The notes under the pieces: model-generated
The model's input: only the letters and a program-made list of their open reading frames with translations
What the model was told of the DNA's origin: nothing
The model's database searches: none
Part shown: positions 49,417 to 59,124 of the stretch, in pieces
Numbering within the stretch: position 1 is the first letter of the stretch
How the letters are laid out: each line of letters opens with the position of its first letter
DNA from: CAVTYH01 sp963773875
GTDB taxonomy: Bacteria; Planctomycetota; Planctomycetia; Pirellulales; JADZDJ01
Assembly (NCBI GenBank): GCA_963773875.1
Contig: CAVZCV010000019.1
Location: forward strand, 62,001-126,000
Reading direction: 5' to 3'
Length of the DNA stretch: 64,000 nt
Made by a program: the position numbers and the translations under genes

Positions 49417-51297
49417 CTATTTGCGAGCACCCGTCAATACTTCTTGCCTGGCGCGCTCCTGCGGCGATTTCAACCGACCGAGCTGCCACGACGCGGCCGA
49501 TTCAATTTCCAATCGCAGTCGATCAACCTCAGGGATAAACAAGCGAACTTTTCCCGTGTGAGCTTCAGTCGCGGCGGCCGGCGCGGCGAACTCCTCGAAC
49601 ATCGGCCCGAGCGCAACGTCAGGATTCAATCGGCCCACCATCTTCATCAACTCCCGCTTCAGCCCGCGCTGCAGTTGCCAGGCGAGCACTCCACGCAGCA
49701 GCAAACCCCATAGCAAGATCCATAGCGCCGATTGAATTAGGTAATCGAGACCCAAAAGCGGCCGCGAAGGTTCGAGCCACAGATGTTCGTAGAAGAAATT
49801 TTTTGCCAAACGCCACAGCAAGACCGCCGGCAGCGCGATGAACAGCAGTTCAAACATCGCGTGCAAAACGGCGCCGGCGCGGCGGGCGGAGCGCTGTTGA
49901 ATAATGGCCGCAACTTCCCCTTCGACATACTGCATCAAGCCTCTGCGCCGAGTTGGCGATCGAATCTTCCTCGCCGGTATTGCGGGGCCGATTTTCGCTG
50001 GCGCTCTCGATTCCCGCATCGCGCGCGAATCCGGCCAGCACGCTCTGCGATTGAGCCACTTCGCCTGGCGTGAAGCCGAGTTCAGCCAGATCGAGCCAAT
50101 TCGATTCAGCCATCGATTGACGCACCCTGTCGGCCACGGCTTTGCCCACGCCAATGCCGCCAGTTACGAGCATCGTTCCCAGTCCACGAGCCCGAAGTGC
50201 TGGCAAAAATCCAAGCAGCGATCGAGCAGAACCCAAGAGTCGCAAGAAACCGGCGAATGGCCCGCCGGCCCAGCGCAGCGTCACTTCACGCAGCAGCCGC
50301 GCTCGCCACACGCCCTGATTTCCACGAAGCTGCTCTTCAATGCGACCGCGAATTTGACCGAAAAGTCTCGCACGTTCCGCTTCGACGGCCGCTTGCAATC
50401 GGGCGACCGCGGGCAGAGCCCCATCGACTTCCCGTTGCACTTCGACCAGGAACCAGGACAGCAAATCGAGCGCGTTGGCGCGCAATATCCGGTGCTGCGC
50501 CCGGGCGGAAAGTTGCTCCTCGAGAAAGCCTACGAGCCGCGTCATTTCCGGCGGTGGCGGCAAACCTTGATCACGCCGCTCCAGAGTTATTTCACTATCG
50601 ACGAGAAAAATTTGCGGCACGCTGAAGCCCTGCGATTCCAAATGCCGCTGCCAATCGGCCGTGATGTCGGCATCGATATCGGCATGCGTCTGCACGAAAA
50701 TCGCTTGCCGGCCAGCAGCGTGTTGCAATAGCTCGTGAGTCACGCGCTCGGTTTTGTATTTCTGCCCCGTGCCGGTGCAAATCAGCACATCGCACAGCGG
50801 CAACACACGGCGGAGCGTATCGAGATTGCGGGTGTCGAGGTTGTGATCGCGTGAATCGTCATCGCCAGAACTTTGCGTATCCGGATCGGGACAATCAATC
50901 AGAATCATCTGTTTCAACAAAGGCGCCGACAGCGCATGAACCTCGGGCTGGGCATCGCCGAATTGCAAAAACGAGATGTCGACCTCAGGATCGGCGAGCA
51001 CCACGGGCCGCGTGGTCGTAGGGCGAACGATATCGCCCGCCTGACAAACTCGCTGACCGACCAGTGCATTCAAAAGCGTGCTCTTGCCCGTGCCGGTGCC
51101 GCCGAGCACGCCGACCACGAGCACGCGATCGAGGCGAATTCGCACGTCTTCCAGCCGCGGGGCAATGCGCGCCAAAGCAGGCGGGCTTTATCGAGCGGCG
51201 GCCACGACGGCGAACTTTCCACAAAGCGATGCACGGCGGCGACAAGCCGATCGAATTCGGCCAGTTGAAGTTCGGCGGATAGATCAGAGTGCGACAT
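49417..51297 (-). CDS. Membrane-associated GTPase, first of a pair (two frameshifts)
   Basis: Predicted P-loop GTPase of about 625 aa. The G1 motif is GGTGTGKST, the G2/switch region has RPTTTRPVV, G3 is DCPDPDT and a QTHADID segment may be G4. The C-terminus has paired membrane helices (AMFELLFIALPAVLLWRLAK and LIQSALWILLWGLLLRGVLA) and a soluble tail. Frames break near nt 51174 (one extra base gives LLLARIAPRLEDVRI) and near 49950 (leading to RRRGLMQYVEGEVAAI). ATG 51297 is the start. The chain resembles dynamin- or Era-like membrane GTPases; I cannot place it in a named family. It shares strand and layout with the next gene. Confidence 0.7.
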
Positions 51298-51773
51298 CAG
51301 ATGGACAGGTAAAGGGGTGATTGGGCGAAGGGGTCACAGCAACCGTTTAGCCGCGACGCGAAGGCCTCCGTAGCGGAGCGGAAATCGGCCACTGCAGCGC
51401 GGGCACCAATCCGAACGCGCGTTTCGCAGTGAAATAACCGAAGCGCTTTTCTCGATAAATCAAGGCTCAAACGCGCGCGGCGCTTCACAGTTATTTCACT
51501 TTCTGGTTTCCCGGTGGTCGATTTCATCGAGATTTGTCGAACCAGTTTCAAGAAGTTCTTTCGCATTGTTTGGTCATCAAACGAAGGTAACTCTGCCGTG
51601 TTTCTTGATATCCATACACAAGTACAGTATACTGTTCATGTGGCCAGTTGTCAAGAGCTGCGGCCTAAAAAAGTGCGAATAGACAACAGGAGCCGCACGC
51701 TAGAGCATCTATCGGCCGAGTAATGACTTGCGACGACGACGGCTTCCGACCCCCATTGCGCCGTCATCGCAAT
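51298..51773. other. Region between two GTPase genes; contains element copy 2
   Basis: No gene is supported. The stretch holds the second GTGAAATAAC inverted-repeat element (51418-51505) and otherwise nothing recognisable. Confidence 0.5.
51418..51505. repeat. GTGAAATAAC inverted-repeat element, copy 2
   Basis: Left end GTTTCGCAGTGAAATAACC (51421-51439) and right end TTCACAGTTATTTCACT (51484-51500) match copy 1 at 19555 almost base for base, with about 45 bp of unrelated interior. It lies about 120 bp upstream of the first GTPase gene, in the same orientation relative to the downstream gene as copy 1 relative to lhr. Confidence 0.75.
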
Positions 51774-53590
51774 TTACTCCTGAGCCTGGCGGATCTGCTC
51801 GATCAATCGCTGGGCCGCAATCCGCTCCGGCAATTGGCTCGCTCCGCCCAGGCGAGTTAATCGGTCGACCACGGGGCCTAAAACCAAATCGTCCAGCGTT
51901 TTTGTAAGCAATTTGGCTCGTTCCTCGTAAAACCGCGCGAACAGCCCGCCCAGCAGGGTGCGCAGGGCCAACTGTCCAGTGGGAGCGGCCACGACTTCTC
52001 CTGCGGCGGCCGAAGCGGTGCCAATGGCCACATCGCCGACCCAAGAAATCGCATAATGGCCGGCTGCCACTTCCACGCCATGCGCGCCGACAACCGCCAG
52101 TCCCAAACTCAGCGCCGGCCGCACCACCGCCGTGGCCACGAGCGCCCAAGTTACGCCCTTCACCAGCGCTGGATTCTGTCGATCGAACCCTTCCAGTTGA
52201 TCGCGAATGAATTGCCGATAGCCATCGGTCATCAGTGGCGCCGCTTGATGGCGTCGCTCAAGTTCCGCAAACAACCTGGATCGCTCCAGGCCGGTTAGCA
52301 CCGCATCCAATTCCTTCGTCAGGATCGCATTCCCTCCGTGGCGCAACAACTCCAACTGGTCGAGCTTCTCGGCCAACGCCGTTTGCAATCGATCCAGTTC
52401 CACGCGGCGAAAGCGATCGAAATCGGCCTGCGGATCGTGTCGCCACCAGCGTGTGGCCCAAGCGCCGAGCTTGTGGTAGGCCCCATGAACGAGCCGATCG
52501 AACCGCGTGCGCCGGCCTTCGAGCCATTGCCAGATTTCATCCCACACCAGCCGCCGCGGCAAATCGGGCAGTTGAATATCGTGCTGTCGAATATCGTGAT
52601 CAAGCAAATTGAGCGCACCACATATTCGGCCGATTTTCGATCGATGGCGGCAAGAAAAGTAGGCAAGCCTTCGTGGGGATCGACGATTTGCCGCAAGCTG
52701 CCACGCAGCGAACGCACTTTGATGGCGTCGAATTGCAAGTCGGCCAGATCGGCCCGCAAACTGGTGGCGCCAGGTGTCAGTGCATAAAACGGCAGTTCGA
52801 TTTGCTCGGCGGCATCGGGATCCCAGGGCACGGCGTAAACATCGGCCGGTTCGACGCCGGTTTCGCGTGAAAAATGTTCGAGCCAGCCACGGCACAGCTC
52901 TTGTTGCCGCGGCCAGTGGACCATGTTGAACACGACGATGACGGTTTTATCGGCATCCGTCGCCGCGCGAAAAAATTCGCGAATCGCCGCATCGTTGTAT
53001 TTTTGCTGCGTGAGAATGCACACCAGCACGTCGGCGGCATGACGCACCAACTCCGCCCGTCGCCAGTTCGCCTTCAGCGTACCGTCGATATCGGGCGTAT
53101 CGAGCAGCACGAGCCGCGAGGGTTGCACACCGGTGGGGTCCTCGCGGGCAAAAAGCAAGTGATCCGACCCTTCGTCGAGCGGATCGTTTTCATCGCTCCA
53201 AGATTGAACATCGAAGTCCGGGAAGATATCGGCGAGCGAATGCCGATCGGCGAATCCGGTGGGAACTACGCACACGGGATGTTTCGTTTGCGTGGCATTG
53301 GGATGCGATCGGCTCACTGCGCCGCCGACCAAATGATTGAAGACAACACTTTTCCCCGTGTTCGTGCCGCCGGCCACGGCCACGACGAGGAACGGCTCCT
53401 CTTTGACTTGCGGCAGCAGTTTTTGGAACAGCGCGCCGTGCCACGGGGCGGATTCCGGTTTCTCGACGCCCAGCGCATCGGCCAGCAATTCGAGCGCTCG
53501 CGAATTCGCGGCAAGCTCTGAGAGAAGTTGCGACAGATGGCGAATGCTGTCGGTGGGCGCCTTGGCAGATTGGAACGGGGTGTGAAGCAA
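51774..53590 (-). CDS. Membrane-associated GTPase, second of a pair (one frameshift)
   Basis: Related P-loop GTPase of about 605 aa. G1 is AGGTNTGKSV, G3 is DTPDIDGT and FNMVHW is near the G4 position. One break near nt 52617 is repaired by one base (EYVVALNLLDHDIRQ). The C-terminal half has long amphipathic helices (RRFRRVELDRLQ, LDQLELLRH) and then Ala/Gly-rich hydrophobic helices (WALVATAVVRPALSLGLAVV, GDVAIGTASAAAGEVVA). It starts at TTG 53590 (LHTPFQSAKAP). Two such GTPases on one strand resemble bacterial dynamin pairs that work as heteromers on membranes; that is inference. Confidence 0.68.
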
Positions 53591-53646
53591 ATCGGTGGGA
53601 AGAAAGCTGGTGAGGTTATTCGTTTACGGCGATGCCATTGGCGAAT

Positions 53647-54195
53647 TTAGTATCTTTCGTGCGGATGCAAATGCGTGGCTTGCCACCAGGCGATGAGCGC
53701 CATTTTGAAAAAGCTGCCGGTCAGGAAAGCCGAAGAATCCGCCCAAGACGCCGAACGAAATGGCGCCCACGACCCATCCGGAGCCGGATCCATCGGTCCA
53801 TTGTTCAAACAAATTCACTCCGAGCCAGATGCCGCAGCCCGCGCCAATAAGCGTGGTCGCCCGAACGATCCAGCCGACAGGCGTTCGCTGATGCAAACGC
53901 GAAGCCGGCAGTTCAACCCGAACCGGCGCCGGTAGGGGTTGCGGAATTTCGCGGGCGCAGGATCAACCGATCGCCGCGGTGCGCTGTCGCGCAGCGTGGT
54001 GCCCACGGCGTTTCCCGCGACATGCAAGCCAATGAGCACGAGGAACATCAAGAGACCGGTCGAGGCCAGCGGTCCGATGACACCCATCACCGCGAACAAC
54101 ACGGCCAGCAAAGCAACGAACCACATCAGGGTTCGCAGTCGAAACTGTGGTAGCCGCAAATCACGGCGTTCGTTGAAGAAGGGGCCTGTCGCCAT
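53647..54195 (-). CDS. Small planctomycete membrane protein (frameshifts)
   Basis: About 180 aa with two membrane regions. It begins at ATG 54195, MATGPFFNERRDLRLPQF, followed by RLRTLMWFVALLAVLFAVMG, the QFRLRTL membrane-entry motif common in planctomycetes, and a second pair of helices. A frameshift near nt 53925 leads to PASRLHQRTPVGWIV, and a possible second one near 53740 would end the chain as AWWQATHLHPHERY at TAA 53647. Without the second shift the frame ends at 53624. Function is unknown. Confidence 0.55.
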
Positions 54196-54319
54196 GCTTC
54201 GATTATAGAGCCAGCGGCGCAGGCGAACCACATTGCTGTTTAGGCTGTTTTCCTGCGGGAATGTAAGGCGAAACTGGCTGATCACGCAAAGCCGCAAGCT
54301 GGCGTGGGCATTTGCGCAA

Positions 54320-54619
54320 CAAAAAACCCGTCGGGCGGTTGGCTCGACGGGTTTGCCACGATTCTCGCGGCGTATGAGCGGAAGGAAGTCCAAAAGGATT
54401 GCGGAGGAGTCGCCCACGCAGCGGCCCCTCACAACAACTGGCCCGGTGGATCAGACATATCATGCCCTCCTGTGCAGGAGAAACTTGGCTGGCGGGCCGC
54501 ACAAGGCTCGCACCGACTCCGTGTTATCAAACGAGCCATCCCGCCGTCAACATTTTATGCTGGCCAATTTCTCCCGCGCGAAAATGTTTTCATTCCACGT
54601 TCAGGTCGAACTGATTATA
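54320..54619 (-). ncRNA. Candidate orphan small RNA or mini-gene
   Basis: On the minus strand an extended -10 promoter (TGCTATAAT, -10 at 54614-54619) is followed by about 285 nt that end in a terminator hairpin (AACCCGTCG/CGACGGGTT, 54325-54353, then a U run). Inside are GGCTCG...CGAGCC nested in GGCGGG...CCCGCC and a CTCCTgcacAGGAG hairpin that holds a Shine-Dalgarno sequence before ATG-TCT. The frame from that ATG is only nine codons. It is not 6S, RNase P, tmRNA or SRP RNA by recognisable motifs. Confidence 0.4.
54325..54353 (-). terminator. Rho-independent terminator (minus strand)
   Basis: Minus-strand AAACCCGTCG...CGACGGGTT stem followed by TTTTTTG. It ends the orphan transcript. Confidence 0.7.
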
Positions 54620-55848
54620 GCAAATATTCAAGGCCTTGCCGTATCTGTCGAGAGAGGACGCTGTTTTTTCCTTGAAATTTCTCTCAATACGGGATGGCTG
54701 TCTCACTTTGGCGCTGTTCGACTTCGCAAAGGCATTTGTCTGGAATTGAGATGAAAACAACGCATGTGCATTCGCCGAAAGTATTTGCGACGCGCAAACC
54801 GTTCGCGCCGAAATTATTGGCACGGTCCTTGCGTTGCACAAAAACAACGACACTGATTTTTCTCATCGAAGGGCCGGCAGTTGTTCTGAACGATTGAGCG
54901 GTGTCGCAGGAACTAGAGCGGTTTGAACAGGCTTCTCAGGAATTGACATTCGTCGCGCAGCTTGGGGCCAAGGGTGCACTGGCAAGTCGCGTTTGCGTTC
55001 GCCGTGCGCGCTTGGGCCTCGGTTGCGATTGAAGACTCCGTGCGTTGGGAGTAGGGGTTCGCGCCGACCGTGGAAGGATCTTGCAGCCATGTAATGCACC
55101 CACTGACTCAGCCTCCACGGCGGTATCGAAGGGCGGGGCTCGGCCCACAAAGCTGAGTCCCGCCCATTCCTCAGTTTGGTTCGTGGGGATCGGAAGTGTG
55201 TTTCGAGGATTGGCAGATGTTAACGATGTAGGTCGCTTGTTGATTGGCATCTCGCTCGGTCTTACGAGAAGGCATCAGATGGACCCGCAAATGGAAATCT
55301 CAATACCAAGTGGTGAACCCCATGACACCGCAGGAAACTCCCAATGGCGCTCCGCATGCGCGCCAGAAATGGCCGCCGCTGTCGATCATCATTGGACAGC
55401 TCAAGAACCATGTGTCGAGCCAACCGGCATCGATCCGCGAACCCTCGGCGGCGCAGAATCGCCCGTCGGCAGCGAATCCTGCCGGCACAACACTCCCCTT
55501 AGCAGCGGGGAATGTTCCGAATTCGACCCGTTCGACCGAACCATAGTGGATGTGCGCTCCGTAGCGAATATAGGGGAACTCGGTGCGGTTGGGGGTCAAC
55601 CGTTGTTGCCGCCGAGCAACACTTCGAAAAACGCATGCAGCAGGAAAGCAACACAAGCCGCAAGTGGCGGGCAGCATGTTGGGGGGAATTGCAAAGTGCA
55701 AAGTGTGTCATGGTCTGGGTTTGGGTTAAACAACATCGACGTGGGGACGAACGCGGCATCGGGCGTGCTTCCGCTAGAGAACGCACCAGCGGCGCCCGTG
55801 ATTGTGGTTTCAACAGCAGCGACATCCCCACCTCTCGAGGAGCAACCC
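54620..55848. other. Long gene-free region upstream of the primary sigma factor
   Basis: The sigma-factor frame is open back to 55045 but the residues are not sigma-like and no ribosome site precedes that start. A GC-rich hairpin GGGCGGGGCTC (55131-55141)/GAGTCCCGCCC (55155-55165) lies inside. A 73-codon plus-strand frame (from 55322) also lacks support. The stretch may be a long leader for the sigma mRNA. Confidence 0.45.
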
Positions 55849-57537
55849 TTGGCCAAGACTCGCAAACCTGCGGCTCGCAAACCTTCTCTTCGTGCTCCCA
55901 CGCCGCAGCGACTCCGCGGTGGATTTGCCCGTAACGGCCACGCTGTAGGCGCCGGCAAGAATGGCGCTGCCCGCGGCGCCGGCGAATCGACGAACCGAAT
56001 TCGCAACGACTTCGATTCCGACTCTCCATTCGACGAAGGATTCGACGATGTTGACCGCGAAGCCGATGTTGTGGCCGATGAAGTTGCCTCGGCGGAAGAT
56101 GCCGCTTCTGAGGGTGGCTCGGAGAGCCAGATCGACGATCCCGTGCGAATGTACTTGATGCAGATGGGCGAGATTCCGCTGTTGAATCGGGCCCAGGAAA
56201 TTGAATCGGCCAAGCGCATCGAGTTCACGCGTCGTCGCTTCCGCCACAGCATGCTGGCCAGCGATTATCTGTTGCAAGGCGCCGTGGCCCTCTTGGAAAA
56301 AGTGCGGGCCGGCCAGTTGCGGCTCGATCGGACGATTGAAGTCTCCGTGACGAACACTGCGGGCAAGAAAAAGATTCTGGCTCGGCTGGGACCGAATTTG
56401 AAAACGCTGGTGCACCTGCTGCGGAGCAATCGGCACGATTTTCACGTGGCCATTAGCCGCAGCACGCCGATGCAAAAACGGCAGCAAGCCTGGAGCCGGC
56501 TGGTGCGTCGCCGCAATAAGGCCGTGAGATTGATCGAAGAACTGAATTTGCGAACCGGCCGTTTGCAACCGCTATTGGATAAGCTTTCGGAAATTTCGCG
56601 CCGCATGGTTGTGCTCCGCGATCAGTTGCTGGCTAACCCAGACTGTGAATTAGGCTCGACCGACGAACTTCGCAAAGAGCTCCGCTACTTGATGCGAATC
56701 ACGCTGGAAAGCCCTTCGACATTGGAGCGACGCAGCCAGCGGACCGTCAAATATCAGGCAGCGTACGATGAAGCGAAGCGAGTCCTTTCCGCCGGCAACT
56801 TGCGGCTCGTGGTGTCGATTGCCAAGAAATACCGCAACCGCGGCCTTAGTTTCCTCGACCTGATTCAGGAAGGAAACACCGGTCTGATGCGGGCGGTCGA
56901 CAAGTTCGAACATGCTCGTGGGTACAAGTTCTCCACTTATGCCACGTGGTGGATTCGCCAGGCCATTACCCGGGCGATTGCCGATCAGAGCCGGACCATT
57001 CGTTTGCCGGTGCACATGATCGACACGATGGGCAAAATTCGCACCATCACACGCGAGATTGTGCAAAACACCGGCCGTGAACCCAGCGTGGAAGAAGCCG
57101 CCGCTGCCGCGGGGCTCTCGCTGGAAGACACACGCTGCATCATGAAGATTACACGGCAGCCGTTGTCGCTGGATCAACCGATGGGCGATCATGACGACAG
57201 CTTCTTTGGAGAATTCATTCAAGATCATCGCGAAGACGATCCGCTCTACGACGTGAATCAGCAATCGCTGAAGGATCGCATTGGCGAGGTGCTCGACGAA
57301 CTTAGCTACCGCGAACGGGAAATTCTCCGCCTGCGTTATGGGCTGGTCGACGGTTACGCTTACACTCTGGAAGAAGTTGGGCAGATCTTTTCGGTGACCC
57401 GCGAACGCGTGCGGCAGATTGAAGCCAAAGCGGTGCGCAAGCTCCAACAGCCGTGCAAGAGCCGATTCCTGGCGAGCTTCGTCGATCACCTTCCGGACGG
57501 ACTGCCGCAAAGCATGACCGCGGAGATGGGAACTTAA
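55849..57537 (+). CDS. rpoD: Primary RNA polymerase sigma factor (RpoD/SigA type)
   Basis: Sigma-70 family group 1 or 2 protein. Region 1.2 (DDPVRMYLMQMGEIPLLNRAQE), region 2 (NLRLVVSIAKKYRNRGLSFLDLIQEGNTGL, KFSTYATWWIRQAITRAI), region 3 (HMIDTMGKIRTITREI) and region 4 (YREREILRLRYGL, EEVGQIFSVTRERVRQIEAKA) are all complete. GAGGAG lies six bases before TTG 55849, which begins AKTRKPAARKPSLRA, so I start there and get 562 aa; the longer open frame gives implausible residues. The N-terminus is Lys/Ala-rich and an acidic region 1.1-like stretch follows. It directs housekeeping transcription. Confidence 0.92.
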   Translation: MAKTRKPAARKPSLRAPTPQRLRGGFARNGHAVGAGKNGAARGAGESTNRIRNDFDSDSPFDEGFDDVDREADVVADEVASAEDAASEGGSESQIDDPVRMYLMQMGEIPLLNRAQEIESAKRIEFTRRRFRHSMLASDYLLQGAVALLEKVRAGQLRLDRTIEVSVTNTAGKKKILARLGPNLKTLVHLLRSNRHDFHVAISRSTPMQKRQQAWSRLVRRRNKAVRLIEELNLRTGRLQPLLDKLSEISRRMVVLRDQLLANPDCELGSTDELRKELRYLMRITLESPSTLERRSQRTVKYQAAYDEAKRVLSAGNLRLVVSIAKKYRNRGLSFLDLIQEGNTGLMRAVDKFEHARGYKFSTYATWWIRQAITRAIADQSRTIRLPVHMIDTMGKIRTITREIVQNTGREPSVEEAAAAAGLSLEDTRCIMKITRQPLSLDQPMGDHDDSFFGEFIQDHREDDPLYDVNQQSLKDRIGEVLDELSYREREILRLRYGLVDGYAYTLEEVGQIFSVTRERVRQIEAKAVRKLQQPCKSRFLASFVDHLPDGLPQSMTAEMGT

Positions 57538-57548
57538 TCGAACGAGCC

Positions 57549-58595
57549 TCACGCCTCTTTTGGCACCGGCCAACTGCTTTCGAGTGATTTGAGCCAACCC
57601 TGGTCGCGATACCACTGGGCGGTTTGTCGAATCCGGTTCTCCAATGAATCGGCCGGTGCGAATTGTAGTTGACGCTTCGCTTTTTCGGCGGAGCAACTCC
57701 AATGGCCGGCCGCGACATCGCGAGCGCGGTCCAAGCAGACATATCGCGGTCGCCGAGTCAGCTGGCCAAGGGCTTCGCCGATAGCACCGGCCATCCACAG
57801 CGTTGCCATCGGCAGCCGAATCTTCCAGGCGTAAGGGCGACCAACAGCTCGCGCGACGATCCGGCCCAATTCCAAGAACGTTAATTGCTCATCGGCGGCG
57901 AGAAAATAGTATCCGCGGGATGGATCGGTCTGCGAACTTGAAAGTCGTTCGCCGCGTTCGGCCGCCGCAATGATGCCTTGCACCAGATCGGCTACATGCA
58001 CGACCGACACCGTGCGTGGTTTGCGCAGCACGGTGTAGCAGCGAAAGCGACGAATGCTGCGAAACAGTGTGAAGCCTGCGACATCGCCCGGGCCGAGCAC
58101 AACCGGCGGGCGGACGATTGTGATCGGAACCTGAGAGGCAAAAGATTCCGCCGCCAATTCACCTGCGCGCTTGCTACGGCCGTAATTCGAAATGGGACAA
58201 ATCGTATCGGCTTCCGTTCTTGGTCTCGGCTCCTGCATCGGTCCTGCGGCTGCCAATGACGAAAGGACGATCACGACCGGCGGTGTTGTACGCCGCGAAG
58301 CAGCTTCGATGACATTCCGAACGCCGACCTCATTAACGCTGCAGAAACCGGCGAAGCTGTTGGCCTTCGTCAGCCCGGCGATGTGATAAACGATTTCGAC
58401 GTCCGCGATCGGCGAGGCCAAGGACGCGGGAACGGTCACATCGCCGCTGGCCAAGTGAACGCGAGCCTTTTCAAGATTGCCCATGGCCGACGGTCGTCTT
58501 ACGAGGCATGTCACCTCGTCGCCGCGAGCCAACAACGCGCTGACCAAATTCTGGCCGATAAAGCCGGTTGCGCCGGTGACAAGTGCACGTGCCAT
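57549..58595 (-). CDS. NAD(P)-dependent epimerase/dehydratase (extended SDR)
   Basis: Extended short-chain dehydrogenase of 348 aa. The nucleotide motif GATGFIG opens the protein, LSSLAAAGP is the catalytic Ser region and SNYGRSKRAGE gives the YxxxK pair. The PVVLGPGD strand is typical. Members act on nucleotide sugars or 3-beta-hydroxysteroid/hopanoid-like substrates; the sequence does not decide between them. It converges with the sigma gene and lies upstream of no partner. Confidence 0.85.
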   Translation of the reverse strand: MARALVTGATGFIGQNLVSALLARGDEVTCLVRRPSAMGNLEKARVHLASGDVTVPASLASPIADVEIVYHIAGLTKANSFAGFCSVNEVGVRNVIEAASRRTTPPVVIVLSSLAAAGPMQEPRPRTEADTICPISNYGRSKRAGELAAESFASQVPITIVRPPVVLGPGDVAGFTLFRSIRRFRCYTVLRKPRTVSVVHVADLVQGIIAAAERGERLSSSQTDPSRGYYFLAADEQLTFLELGRIVARAVGRPYAWKIRLPMATLWMAGAIGEALGQLTRRPRYVCLDRARDVAAGHWSCSAEKAKRQLQFAPADSLENRIRQTAQWYRDQGWLKSLESSWPVPKEA

Positions 58596-58699
58596 CGCGA
58601 AGTATCAGGAGCGGCCAAGGAAAAGGTGCGAAAGGTTAGCCCAGATGATAACGGCATCTGAATCTGCACGCACGGCCTTTTCCGCTCGCCCACATGCGG

Positions 58700-59068
58700 C
58701 TACGAAGACTTCTTGAGCTCTACGGGCACGCGGTCGATTTTCGCGGCCAAAATGAAATCGTTCTCCGATAGCCCGCCGATGGCGTGCGTCCAGAGCTCGA
58801 TCCGCACATTTCGGTAGTTTTCCAAATGCAAGTCGGGATGATGGTCTTCGGCTTCCGCAATCTTGGCGACGTCGTTGAAGAACTTAATTCCGGCCATGAA
58901 ATCCTTCACTGTCCATTTTTTGAAAATCCGAACGGCGTCGGCGGTCAGTTGCCAGCCAGCCATGTTTGTGATTTGCGCTTCGGCCTCTTCACGCGTGTAT
59001 TTTGGCACGCCGCCTTCGCACGGCTCACATTTCTTGGCGACCAATTGATCGGCACTCTGAGCAGGCAT
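58700..59068 (-). CDS. Pterin-4a-carbinolamine dehydratase
   Basis: PCD/DCoH enzyme of 122 aa that dehydrates 4a-hydroxytetrahydrobiopterin. The family motif AEAEDHHPDLHLENYRNVRIE and THAIGGLSENDFILAAKI are complete, with the active-site His residues in the EDHHPD motif. The N-terminus has an added CEPCEGG segment. GGAGGTG precedes ATG 59068. A phenylalanine hydroxylase gene is not in the window, so its other known role in molybdopterin or general pterin metabolism is possible. Confidence 0.92.
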   Translation of the reverse strand: MPAQSADQLVAKKCEPCEGGVPKYTREEAEAQITNMAGWQLTADAVRIFKKWTVKDFMAGIKFFNDVAKIAEAEDHHPDLHLENYRNVRIELWTHAIGGLSENDFILAAKIDRVPVELKKSS

Positions 59069-59124
59069 GATTCACCTCCGGGAATGAACGGAGAATGCAT
59101 TAGCAGATTCAGGATAATTGCAAT

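Noticed and set aside
55045..55848. N-terminal extension of the sigma factor frame
   Set aside because: Residues are not sigma-like, codon use is poor, and a good ribosome site points to TTG 55849.
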